Shown: one piece after another, positions 1-7,454 of the stretch
How positions within the stretch are numbered: the first letter of the stretch is position 1
Layout of the letters: every line of letters starts with the position of its first letter
Source: Candidatus Hydrogenedentota bacterium
GTDB taxonomy: Bacteria; Hydrogenedentota; Hydrogenedentia; Hydrogenedentiales; CAITNO01
NCBI GenBank assembly: GCA_903922535.1
Contig: CAIXUF010000692.1
Coordinates: 1-25,027, forward strand
DNA length: 25,027 nucleotides
Direction of reading: 5' to 3'
Notes under the pieces: model-generated
Told to the model about the DNA's origin: nothing
Database searches by the model: none
What the model saw: only the letters and a program-made list of their open reading frames with translations
Made by a program: the position numbers and the translations under genes

Positions 1-97
1 ATCTTCTGAATGATCCTGCTCCTGGACTGGTGATGAGCAGCACACAGATATTGAACTGCATTAATCGTGCGGCTCATATCATGGCGCGGGATGCAAA

Positions 98-175
98 GTG
101 CCAGGAAGTGGAAACCACATCGGGTTCTCGCTGGCCCTGTTCATTCTCTGGTCGATGATCTTCGGATACAAATAG
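98..175 (+). CDS. possible small single-helix membrane peptide or C-terminal gene remnant
   Basis: From a GTG at 98 the frame encodes about 25 residues with one hydrophobic stretch (IGFSLALFILWSMIFGY) and ends at TAG 173-175. Codons in the second half mostly end in G or C, like the real genes of this window, and a strong hairpin terminator follows 22 nt later. Both points suggest a real coding end. An in-frame TAA at 62-64 blocks extension upstream, so this is either a tiny membrane protein or the tail of a gene broken by a frameshift. No homologue recognised. The overlapping frame 3-158 is also open but has AT-ending codons and is less convincing. Confidence 0.25.
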   Translation: MPGSGNHIGFSLALFILWSMIFGYK

Positions 176-196
176 ACCGAAACACTCCACCGAACG

Positions 197-236
197 CGGG
201 GCGCCTGAAAATGCGGCGCCCCGTGGTTGTTCTTGC
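197..236 (+). terminator. rho-independent terminator of the upstream unit
   Basis: A perfect 9-bp stem (CGGGGCGCC at 197-205, GGCGCCCCG at 215-223) encloses a 9-nt A-rich loop and is followed by the T-rich run TGGTTGTTCTT on the plus strand. This geometry fits an intrinsic terminator for whatever transcript ends near 175. It separates that unit from the cytochrome gene starting at 400. Confidence 0.65.
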
Positions 237-332
237 GTGATGCGGCAAGCGGTGCCGCCGAACTGCGGAAAAGAGACATGCGCTTGGGACGGTATGGGGA
301 TAAAGTACGCGGGCCAATCCGGGAAAAACACG

Positions 333-374
333 GTTGAACGAACGGTAGGTACATGACACAATCTACTGTTCAAC
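333..374 (+). promoter_or_regulatory. inverted repeat in the leader of the cytochrome gene
   Basis: GTTGAAC at 333-339 and GTTCAAC at 368-374 form a 7-bp inverted repeat with 28 nt between the arms, just upstream of the ribosome binding site of the 400-2376 gene. The left arm contains TTGAAC, a fair -35 hexamer, but the matching -10 (CACAAT, 17 nt on) is poor. It could be an operator or a leader hairpin; the sequence alone does not decide. Confidence 0.25.
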
Positions 375-399
375 GGAATGAGTTAGGGAAAACAGGACA

Positions 400-2376
400 A
401 TGAACATGTCTGCATCATGGCGTTTCGGGCTGTTGGGGGCGGCCTTTGTTGTGACCGCGATTCTGGCCGCGCCGGCCCGGGCCATAGAAGATTCGGACTG
501 TCTGTTCTGCCACGGGGACGTCAATTTCAGCGCCAAGATGGCCGACGGCTCCACGAGGCATTTGTACATTGACGAGGACGCCTTCAAGGCCTCCATCCAC
601 GGCAAGGAAGGCTGCGTGTCCTGCCACGCGGACGCGGAGGCGGACCACAAACCCGGCCTGCAAAAGGTGAAATGCGGCGACTGCCACGAAGAAGGGGAGG
701 CGTACGCCAAAACCCCGCATGGGAAACTGGTGCAGGAGGGCAGCCCCGATGTCAGCGGTTGTTCGGACTGCCACGGCGAGCACGACATCCGCGCCATTGC
801 CGACCCGCTCTCCCATGTGTCCAAGGCCAACCAGCCGAAGACCTGCGGCAAATGCCACACCAACCCCAACCTTGTGAAGAACCACCTGATCTCGGTGGCC
901 AACCCCTCGGACAGTTATCTCAAGAGCGGCCACGCCCACGCGATTGCCACGGGGAACAACGACGCGGCGGCCTGCACAAGCTGCCACGGCTCGCATGACC
1001 TGCTTCCCGCGGACGACCCCGCCTCCACCGTCTACCGCAAGAACATTTCCAAGACCTGCGGCAAATGCCACCCCAACCAGCTTGCGGAATACGAGAAGAG
1101 CATTCACGGCCGGGCCATGGCGGGCGGCATCAAGGACGCGCCCACCTGCGCCGACTGCCACGGCGAGCATGACATTGAGGGGCCCAAGCTTCGTGAGTCG
1201 AGGGTCAACGCGCGGCAGCAGGCCGTCATGACATGCACCAAATGCCACGACAACGAGACCATCATGAGCCGCTACGGCGTGGTCACGGGACGGCAGGCGA
1301 GTTACATGGACAGCTACCACGGCCTGGCCAGCGCCGGCGGGTCGGAGGTCGTCGCCACCTGCGCAAGCTGCCACGAGAACCATCTGATTCTCGAGATGAC
1401 CAACCCGGAATCGTCTGTTTACCAGGCCAATCTGACCAAGACCTGCGGCAAATGCCACAAGAACGCGAATGAAAACTTCGCGCAGGGCAAGGTGCATATC
1501 ATGCCGACGGACCCGGGCCAGAAGGCGCTGGGCATCGTGCGGCTGCTGTACCTGTTGATGATCGCGGCCGTCATCGGCGGCATGGTGTTCCACAACACGC
1601 TGTCCATGGCGCGCAAGGCAATGACGAAGTTCTGGGCCGAAATGGACGAGCGGGGCACGTACCGCCGCTTCACGCGCGGCATGACCGTGGGCCACCTGGT
1701 GCTCACGCTCGCGTTTGTCGCGCTGTCCGTGTCCGGTTTCGCGCTGCGCTATCCGGAGGCCTGGTGGGTGAAGGTACTCTTTCACGGCGAAACCGGCCTG
1801 GCGGCGCGCGGGGTGGTGCACCGCATCGCCGCGGTCGTGCTCATCGGCGTGGCGGTGGTGAACGCGTGCTTCCTGCTGTTCACAAAGAACGGACGCCGGG
1901 AGCTGTGGATGCTGATGATGGGCATTGGGGACATACGCGACATGTTCCTCAACATGGCCTACATGGTCGGCCTGCGCAAGCAGCCGCCCAAGTTCGACCG
2001 CTACAGCTACATTGAGAAATTCGAATACTGGGGCATGTGGTGGGGCACGCTGCTCATGATCCTCACGGGCTTCTCCATGTGGTTCGTGAATATCTTCCTC
2101 CAGTTCCTGCCCAAGGTGGCGTTGGACGTGATCGCGCTCATCCATTTCTATGAGGCATGGCTCGCCGTGCTGACGATCATCGTGTGGCATCTGTATTACA
2201 TGATCTTCGACCCGCACACCTACCCGATGAACTGGTCCTGGATCACCGGGCGCATCACCGTCGAGGACTTCAGGGAACGGCACCCGTTGGAATACCAGCG
2301 CGAATGGCTTAGCACAGCCAAGATCGACGACGAGTCCGACGAGCGCGGCGACGTGGAACCCCGCACCGAGGAATAG
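400..2376 (+). CDS. inner-membrane 11-heme cytochrome c fused to cytochrome b (CbcL-like quinol oxidase)
   Basis: 658 aa. A signal peptide (residues 1-28, cut after APARA) leads into a periplasmic domain with eleven CXXCH motifs between residues 34 and 353, several in CGKCH/CHGEHD pairs typical of cytochrome c3/c7-like modules. The C-terminal half has five hydrophobic helices (about 381-400, 428-448, 473-494, 545-566, 578-602). Histidines H432, H474, H582 and H597 sit in or beside helices and are candidate b-heme ligands, as in FdnI/HydC-type cytochromes b. This fused layout is that of Geobacter CbcL, which oxidises menaquinol and passes electrons to periplasmic cytochromes; that role is inferred here. 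AGGGAA at 385-390 supports ATG 400. ATG 406 is an alternative, with AGGA 8 nt upstream. It converges with the hem operon. Homology to other multiheme-b fusions is possible. Confidence 0.85.
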   Translation: MNMSASWRFGLLGAAFVVTAILAAPARAIEDSDCLFCHGDVNFSAKMADGSTRHLYIDEDAFKASIHGKEGCVSCHADAEADHKPGLQKVKCGDCHEEGEAYAKTPHGKLVQEGSPDVSGCSDCHGEHDIRAIADPLSHVSKANQPKTCGKCHTNPNLVKNHLISVANPSDSYLKSGHAHAIATGNNDAAACTSCHGSHDLLPADDPASTVYRKNISKTCGKCHPNQLAEYEKSIHGRAMAGGIKDAPTCADCHGEHDIEGPKLRESRVNARQQAVMTCTKCHDNETIMSRYGVVTGRQASYMDSYHGLASAGGSEVVATCASCHENHLILEMTNPESSVYQANLTKTCGKCHKNANENFAQGKVHIMPTDPGQKALGIVRLLYLLMIAAVIGGMVFHNTLSMARKAMTKFWAEMDERGTYRRFTRGMTVGHLVLTLAFVALSVSGFALRYPEAWWVKVLFHGETGLAARGVVHRIAAVVLIGVAVVNACFLLFTKNGRRELWMLMMGIGDIRDMFLNMAYMVGLRKQPPKFDRYSYIEKFEYWGMWWGTLLMILTGFSMWFVNIFLQFLPKVALDVIALIHFYEAWLAVLTIIVWHLYYMIFDPHTYPMNWSWITGRITVEDFRERHPLEYQREWLSTAKIDDESDERGDVEPRTEE

Positions 2377-2387
2377 GACCGGGCCGT

Positions 2388-2531
2388 TTACCGAATGTCC
2401 GCCGCGATGCGGCCGGCCAGGTCGCGGGCGTTGCGAATGCAGTCGTTCGCGGAGATGCCGAAGTAGCCGTTGCCCGCCAGGTGCAGGCCCGAATTCACCT
2501 GCTCCTTCACCGTTCTTGCGACCTCAAGTTG
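2388..2531 (-). pseudogene. 3'-terminal remnant of a second protoporphyrinogen oxidase (hemG/hemY)
   Basis: The minus strand encodes 47 residues ending at TAA 2388-2390 and cut off upstream by an in-frame TGA at 2532-2534. The run GLHLAGNGYFGISANDCIR is identical to the C-terminus of the intact hemG at 3646-5073. At DNA level the last 34 codons match at roughly 90%, including a 48-nt perfect match (2433-2480 with 3691-3738). Upstream of GLHL the two sequences diverge, although a related LEV..VKEQ segment continues. The remnant has the same orientation as hemG, so the two copies form direct repeats around the PIN module. No start codon or FAD-binding region remains, so it cannot be functional. 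Confidence 0.8.
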
Positions 2532-2614
2532 TCATACGCCGGTTTCGTAAGCCGGATTGACGACACCGTCGCTATTCGCCGCCCAATCGATGGAGCGCGC
2601 ACCGAAAGCCCCCA

Positions 2615-2643
2615 TTGCGCAGCAGTCACGTCGGTGTTATCAT
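2615..2643 (+). promoter_or_regulatory. candidate promoter of the PIN-domain gene
   Basis: TTGCGC at 2615-2620 and TATCAT at 2638-2643 are separated by 17 nt. The -10 matches the sigma-70 consensus in five of six positions, the -35 in only three. Transcription would begin near 2650, leaving a very short leader if translation starts at 2668 and a better one if it starts at 2689. Confidence 0.3.
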
Positions 2644-2667
2644 TAATAAACAGGAGATGGTCGCGCC

Positions 2668-3138
2668 ATGACTGAAGCGAGAGTGCTTATGAAGCCGCGT
2701 GTCTACTTGGACACAAGCGTTGTCAGCGCCTACTTTGACGTGCGTACACCGGAGCGAATGAACGCGACGAGAGAGTTCTGGGGGCAATATCCACGCTATG
2801 CGTTGACGACCTCGACGCTTACGCTGGATGAACTGCAGGCCGTGCCAACGGCAGAACAGCACGCTAAGTTCGCGGAACTACTCGAAGGTGTGGCGGTTGT
2901 GACCGTTTCCGGGGAAATGAACGAGGTGGCGAGGGAGTATGTCCGCGCGGGCATCTTCAGCCCAAAGATGTGGGCGGACGCGCTGCACGTGGCGTGTGCG
3001 GTCGTGTCGCGCCAGGACATCCTGCTTTCGTGGAACTTCAAGCACCTGGTCAATCGGCGTCGCCGGGCAATGGTCAATGAGACGAATGTGGTCCTGGGAC
3101 TTCCCGCCATCGAAATCCTGGCACCGGCGGAATTGTAG
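2668..3138 (+). CDS. PIN-domain protein (VapC-like putative ribonuclease toxin)
   Basis: 156 aa, a normal single-domain PIN length. The acidic pattern of PIN nucleases is present: D15 in VYLDTS near the N-terminus, the DEL pair at 54-55, D104 in WADALHVA, and the SWNFKHL segment at 121-127 where N123 fills the last active-site position. VapC-type PIN proteins are Mg2+-dependent RNases that cut tRNA or rRNA and are neutralised by a partner. Here the 69-aa gene 13 nt downstream is the obvious candidate partner, although antitoxin genes usually come first. ATG 2668 has CAGGAG 11 nt upstream; ATG 2689 (MKPRVYLDTS) is equally plausible. Third codon positions look less G+C-biased than in the hem genes, which suggests acquisition. 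The gene lies between a hemG remnant and intact hemG. Confidence 0.8.
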   Translation: MTEARVLMKPRVYLDTSVVSAYFDVRTPERMNATREFWGQYPRYALTTSTLTLDELQAVPTAEQHAKFAELLEGVAVVTVSGEMNEVAREYVRAGIFSPKMWADALHVACAVVSRQDILLSWNFKHLVNRRRRAMVNETNVVLGLPAIEILAPAEL

Positions 3139-3151
3139 GAGGCATACCCCA

Positions 3152-3361
3152 ATGAGCTGTTTTGATTATGAACAGGCCGCGGCCGAAGCGGGCTTCTCGT
3201 CGGAAGAAGTGGCGCAATTGTCCCGCGTGGTGCGTGCGGAGTATCCCCACGACGACATGCTTTACGAACTTCACATGGTTCGCGCGTGCCGCGCCGTTCG
3301 TGAGGGTGTCATAACGATTGCCGATGCCATTCATGACGATTCACTGACTGCGGCGCAGTAG
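3152..3361 (+). CDS. small partner of the PIN protein (putative antitoxin, unknown family)
   Basis: 69 aa, starting at ATG 3152 with an excellent AGGAGG at 3137-3142 that overlaps the end of the PIN gene. The 13-nt gap implies co-transcription. The sequence is acidic to neutral and probably helical, with no signal peptide or membrane segment (MSCFDYEQAAAEAGFSSEEV at the start, then RVVRAEYPHDDMLYELHM). I do not recognise the family. Its size, charge and position next to a PIN gene suggest an antitoxin, but no DNA-binding ribbon-helix-helix or AbrB motif is evident, so another role is possible. Confidence 0.65.
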   Translation: MSCFDYEQAAAEAGFSSEEVAQLSRVVRAEYPHDDMLYELHMVRACRAVREGVITIADAIHDDSLTAAQ

Positions 3362-3560
3362 CGGACCCGCACACAACTACTGCGACCCGCTATTAGAATA
3401 CGAGGTGCCCATGTCCGGGGAGAAGAAAAGAAAGGAACAGGCCCTCAGCGATTCTTGGAACGCAAAGGGCGTTTAGACTGGCAGCCTCTTAAACATTGGG
3501 CGGAAACGTATACTCAGTCCCTTGGCATCTTCTGCTGCAATCGGCGTCGCCCTATCTAAT

Positions 3561-3590
3561 GGGGCCGCTTTGTCTTAAATTGCCGGCCCC
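3561..3590 (-). terminator. hairpin downstream of hemG
   Basis: GGGGCCG (3561-3567) and CGGCCCC (3584-3590) form a perfect 7-bp stem with a 16-nt loop, about 55 nt beyond the hemG stop codon on the minus strand. No U-tract follows on that strand; on the plus strand CTTTGTCC follows. It could end the hem operon, the PIN unit, or both. The rest of the stretch between 3362 and 3645 shows no gene I can support. Confidence 0.35.
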
Positions 3591-3645
3591 CTTTGTCCAG
3601 ATGTTGCGCTGGATTTGGGATGGGGCGGATTTGCGTGAAAACCAT

Positions 3646-5073
3646 TTATCGAAAGCCCGCCGCAATCTGGCCGGCCAGTTCGCGGGCGTGGCGAATGCAG
3701 TCGTTCGCGGAGATGCCGAAGTAGCCGTTGCCCGCCAGATGCAGCCCCCCGATGCCCTTCATCCGCTGCTGGATTTCCAGCAGCCGCGCCTTGTGCCCCA
3801 TGTTGTACTGTGGAATTCCGCTCTTGTGGCGGATGACATTCTGTAGAATGGGGCTTCCCCGGAATCCGAGCACGGAATCAGCATCTTTCATGGCAGTGTC
3901 CACCAGCGTTTGATCGTCTGCCTCAATGGCGCGCAGGTCGTGCGCGCCGCCAATCATGATTTGCAGCAGCTTGTGCCCAGCAGGGGCGCGGCCCGGAAAG
4001 ATGGATGAACTCCAGAGCACGCCGAGCGAGCGCACCCCCTCCTTGCGCGGGATGAGATAACCGAAACCGTCCAGCGGATTGGCGATGTCCTCCCCCTTGA
4101 ATCCAAGCCCGAGCACCGCGATGGTCGAGGACTTTATCTCGGTGAGCCGCTGCGCCAGCGCGGCGTCAAGTCCCGCCACGAAGGGCGCGGCCTGTTCCGG
4201 CGGCGTGGCGATGACCACGATGTCGTGATGCACCTTCTGGGCGCCGTTCGCATCGCGGATCACGAGTTCATAACCCTTGTCAACGCGCGTGAGGGCTTCA
4301 ATGGCAACCGAGGTCCGAAGGTGGTTTCGCAGTTCGTCGGCGAGCGCGGTGATCAGCTCGTTCATGCCCTCTGTAAAGGAGAGCAGCTTGCCTGACATGG
4401 GACTCTTGGAGCTGGTCAGCAGCTCGTCGACTTCTTCCCGCGCCCCAGCGGCGCGCTCTTCGGCCTTGCGCTGTTTTATGCGGGCGAACATGCCCCGCAC
4501 CACGCTGCCGCGTTCCTGCTCCATCTCGTGGAACACCTTCAGCGTGGACTGTATGCTGAGCGTGTTCACGTTGCCCGCATAGATGCCGGACATGAGCGGG
4601 TCGAACATGCGCTCCACCGCCATGCGGCCAAAACGCCGCCCCACGAATTCGGCCACGCTCTCGTCCGTGTCCACCGTGCGCTGCTTGATGAAGGGCTCCA
4701 AAGCAAAGCGAAGCTTTGCCGACATTGGCAGGATCTGGGTGCCCAGGAAACCCGGAGGCGAAAGCGGGATTTGGTGCAGCGCGCCGCCGATCAACAGAAA
4801 GCGCTTGCGCGCGGTGTCGCTGCTCACGGCAAGCCGATCGCGGATGCCCAGTTCTTTGATCAGTTCAAAGGTGGCCGGTTCATTGTTCAGAAAGCCATTC
4901 GGTCCCCATTCCACCAGAAACCCGTCGATTCGTTTCGAGCAAATGGCGCCGCCGGGCCGCTCTCCTTTTTCGTAAACTGCAAGGCTGGCCTTGTCGCCAA
5001 GCAGCCTCTTCAGGTTGTGCGCCACGGCCAGCCCGGACACGCCCGCGCCAATCACGGCTATGCTTGTTGTCAT
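3646..5073 (-). CDS. hemG: protoporphyrinogen oxidase, HemY-type FAD enzyme
   Basis: 475 aa, normal for the HemY/PPOX family. It oxidises protoporphyrinogen IX to protoporphyrin IX, the step before iron insertion, usually at the inner face of the cytoplasmic membrane. The N-terminal FAD-binding motif is clear (VIGAGVSGLAVAH, residues 7-19) and the GPNGFL segment follows near residue 57. The C-terminal FAD-contact motif GLHLAGNGYFGISANDC lies near residues 440-456. Its ATG overlaps the hemH stop by 4 nt, so it is translationally coupled as the last gene of the operon. HemY enzymes normally use O2. In Firmicutes and Actinobacteria this family acts on coproporphyrinogen, but the adjacent hemN and the absence of hemQ here favour the protoporphyrin route. 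The symbol could equally be hemY. A second copy of its 3' end lies at 2388-2531. Confidence 0.93.
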   Translation of the reverse strand: MTTSIAVIGAGVSGLAVAHNLKRLLGDKASLAVYEKGERPGGAICSKRIDGFLVEWGPNGFLNNEPATFELIKELGIRDRLAVSSDTARKRFLLIGGALHQIPLSPPGFLGTQILPMSAKLRFALEPFIKQRTVDTDESVAEFVGRRFGRMAVERMFDPLMSGIYAGNVNTLSIQSTLKVFHEMEQERGSVVRGMFARIKQRKAEERAAGAREEVDELLTSSKSPMSGKLLSFTEGMNELITALADELRNHLRTSVAIEALTRVDKGYELVIRDANGAQKVHHDIVVIATPPEQAAPFVAGLDAALAQRLTEIKSSTIAVLGLGFKGEDIANPLDGFGYLIPRKEGVRSLGVLWSSSIFPGRAPAGHKLLQIMIGGAHDLRAIEADDQTLVDTAMKDADSVLGFRGSPILQNVIRHKSGIPQYNMGHKARLLEIQQRMKGIGGLHLAGNGYFGISANDCIRHARELAGQIAAGFR

Positions 5074-6059
5074 GCAATGCTCCCTTCCGCCGCGTTCCTG
5101 ATCACACCTGCCAGGCCGCGCATTACGTTTTCATCCGCATTGGGGCAGGATATCCGGGTGAAATGCTGTATGCCGTGCGCCTCCGCCCAGGACTTCAAAT
5201 CAATCTCGATGTCCCACAGCGTTTCAATGTTCTCCGCGGCAAACCCCAGCGGCACCACCACAAGACGTTCCACGCCCTCCTCCGCCAGTTGTGTCACGAC
5301 GCTCTTGGAATCGGGTTTTAGCCACTGCGCAGGCCCGAACGCGCTTTGCCAGCCGAGTGTGATGCGCAGGCCCGGGGGCAGTTTCGCGCCTACAAGCCGA
5401 AACGTTTCCTCCACGTGGGCCAAGTAGGGATCGCCCTTTTCAATCAGCCGCACGGGCACGCCATGGGCGGAGAACAGCACCGCCGTGCGCGACTGACTGG
5501 CGGCAGATAGTCGGGCCATATACCGTGTCAACCGTTCGGCGAGGAAGTCCACATACTGGGGCAGTTGCGGCCAGTCGGCCACGGTTCCAAGCGCCGCGTT
5601 GGGCAGATGCCTTTGCAGTGCGCGGCGCAGCTCCGCCATGCAGGACCCGGTCGTGGCCCGGCTGTAATGGGGATACATGGATAGCGCGACGACCCGGGCA
5701 ACCTTCTCCGAGGCGAGCCGCCGCACAGCCTCTTCGATATACGGATGCCAATAACGCATGCCCGGAACCACAACGGCCGCAACGCCATGTTCTCCCAGGA
5801 TAAACTGAATGACCGCCGCCTGCTGCCGCGCGATTTCGTTCAGCGGGGTCTTGCCGCCGATTTGCGCATAGCGGTCCGCGCTGAGCGCGGCGCGCCTCTT
5901 GACGATTATCCTGGACAGCCACGGCCGCAGCAGACCGCCGAGCGGCATGTCGAGAATGGCCGGATCGCGGAATATGTTGAGCAGGTACGCGGGCACATCC
6001 CCGGTGGAATTCGGCCCGCCCATGTTCAGCAGCACCACCCCCAGTTTCCGGTCCGACAT
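5070..6059 (-). CDS. hemH: ferrochelatase
   Basis: 329 aa, standard length for bacterial ferrochelatase, which inserts Fe2+ into protoporphyrin IX to give protoheme. The family signature FSAHGVP with catalytic His at about residue 199 is present, followed by KGDPY. The second active-site segment, PLGFAAENIETLWDIEID, carries the conserved Glu at about residue 279. The N-terminus VVLLNMGGP is also typical. No extra C-terminal cysteines for a 2Fe-2S cluster are seen. It starts 3 nt after the hemN stop and ends with a 4-nt overlap with hemG, so it is embedded in the operon. Confidence 0.96.
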   Translation of the reverse strand: MSDRKLGVVLLNMGGPNSTGDVPAYLLNIFRDPAILDMPLGGLLRPWLSRIIVKRRAALSADRYAQIGGKTPLNEIARQQAAVIQFILGEHGVAAVVVPGMRYWHPYIEEAVRRLASEKVARVVALSMYPHYSRATTGSCMAELRRALQRHLPNAALGTVADWPQLPQYVDFLAERLTRYMARLSAASQSRTAVLFSAHGVPVRLIEKGDPYLAHVEETFRLVGAKLPPGLRITLGWQSAFGPAQWLKPDSKSVVTQLAEEGVERLVVVPLGFAAENIETLWDIEIDLKSWAEAHGIQHFTRISCPNADENVMRGLAGVIRNAAEGSIA

Positions 6060-6062
6060 GAC

Positions 6063-7454
6063 TTACACCGTTCTCGAGAAAGTGGCGCCCGTGTTGGGGC
6101 CCTTTCGGCCGTCGAGATAATTGTCAAAATGCAGGGCAATATTGCGAAGGAAGAAGCGGCCCGTTTCGGTCGCCTCCACCGCCCGGGCATGGTCCATGAC
6201 CAGGCCCTTTTCGATCAGCGGTTGGAGCCGGGGCAGTTCCAGGGCGAAATAGTCGTCGAAGGAAATGCCGAAGCGCCGGCTGATGTCTTCCTTCACGGCG
6301 ACGCCGTTGCAGAGGATGTCCATAATCACCCGGCGTCGGATCAGATCGTCGTTGTCGAGCGTCATGTGCCGCTGAACCGGCAAGTGTCCTGCACGCACGC
6401 TTTCGTAGTAGGGCGCATTGTCCTTGATGTTCTGGCAGTAGTAGCCGGACACGTCGCTGATGCTCGTGGCACCCATGGCTACCACGTCGGTCTCCGCCCT
6501 GGTCGTGTAGCCCATGAAGTTGCGGCGCAGCCGCTTCTCACGCCATGCCACGGCCAGTTCGTCCTCCGGCTTGGCGTAGTGGTCCATGCCGATCATCTCG
6601 TAGCCCGCCTCCTGCAGGCGCGCGATAGTGAGGAGGTACAGGTCGAACTTCATGTCGGTGCCGGGAATGAGGTCCTTGTCTATGTTGCGCTGGTTGTCGC
6701 GCAGGGTCGGCAGAAATGCAAAGCTGTACACGGCGATGCGGTCGGGGCTGAGTTCGACCACCTTGGACATCGTGTCGTTCGCCTTGTCCAGGTTCTGCGT
6801 GGGCAGCCCGTACACCAGGTCAAAGTTCAGGCTGCGAACGCCGTGTTTCCGGATGGCAGCGCAGAATTCGGCCGTGCGCTTGTGGGTCTGGTTGCGGCCA
6901 ATCCGGCGCTGCACTTCCGGATCGAAATCCTGCACGCCGATGCTGAACCGGTTGAAACCGCTGTCCAGCAGGAAGCGCAGCTTCTCGTCGGTGCAGGTCA
7001 TGGGGTTGGTTTCAATGGCGAGTTCCGCGTCGTCCGCCACTTCGAAAGACTCGCGGACCAGATCGAGTATGGCCGTGAATTCACCGTTCTTCAGCGTGGA
7101 CGGTGTGCCGCCGCCCCAGTGAATCTGCGTGACCCGGTGGCGCTCTGGCAGGTGTGACCGTATCAACCGGATCTCCTGCTGCAACGCCTCGGCGTATTCC
7201 GCGGTCTGCGCGTCGCACTCCAGTTTGCTCGTGTTGCAGCCGCAGTAATGGCAAATGGTCGAACAGAAGGGCACGTGAAAATAGAGCGTCAGGGGGATTT
7301 CGGCGGAATGGCGCCGAAGCGCCGCTGCATAGGCGTCGCCCGAGTCCGCGGCCGACCACACCGGGATCGTGGGATAACTGGTGTAGCGCGGCGCGGCCAC
7401 ATCCATCTCCCGCACCAGTTCCTTGCTCGGTATGATCGCCGTGGAGGGTGTCAT
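6063..7454 (-). CDS. hemN: oxygen-independent coproporphyrinogen III oxidase (radical SAM)
   Basis: 463 aa, full length for genuine HemN rather than the shorter HemW-like homologues. It decarboxylates two propionates of coproporphyrinogen III to vinyl groups without O2. The radical SAM motif CSTICHYC gives cluster cysteines C64, C68 and C71, with C73 completing the HemN-typical CGC, and GGGTPS follows at 114-119. The N-terminal PRYTSYPT segment (22-29), characteristic of true HemN, is present. The ATG overlaps the hemE stop by 4 nt. Anaerobic HemN next to a normally O2-linked HemY-type oxidase is a noteworthy combination. Confidence 0.96.
   Translation of the reverse strand: MTPSTAIIPSKELVREMDVAAPRYTSYPTIPVWSAADSGDAYAAALRRHSAEIPLTLYFHVPFCSTICHYCGCNTSKLECDAQTAEYAEALQQEIRLIRSHLPERHRVTQIHWGGGTPSTLKNGEFTAILDLVRESFEVADDAELAIETNPMTCTDEKLRFLLDSGFNRFSIGVQDFDPEVQRRIGRNQTHKRTAEFCAAIRKHGVRSLNFDLVYGLPTQNLDKANDTMSKVVELSPDRIAVYSFAFLPTLRDNQRNIDKDLIPGTDMKFDLYLLTIARLQEAGYEMIGMDHYAKPEDELAVAWREKRLRRNFMGYTTRAETDVVAMGATSISDVSGYYCQNIKDNAPYYESVRAGHLPVQRHMTLDNDDLIRRRVIMDILCNGVAVKEDISRRFGISFDDYFALELPRLQPLIEKGLVMDHARAVEATETGRFFLRNIALHFDNYLDGRKGPNTGATFSRTV

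Noticed and set aside
415..2283. 622-codon minus-strand open frame opposite the 11-heme cytochrome
   Set aside because: His/Val/Arg-rich mirror of CXXCH-dense coding sequence; no domain.
3411..3476. 21-codon ORF (MSGEKKRKEQALSDSWNAKG...) after the PIN partner
   Set aside because: Too short, and only a weak ribosome site; no family or pattern supports it.
5745..7157. 470-codon plus-strand open frame opposite hemN/hemH
   Set aside because: Antisense shadow over two confidently identified genes that fully explain the region.
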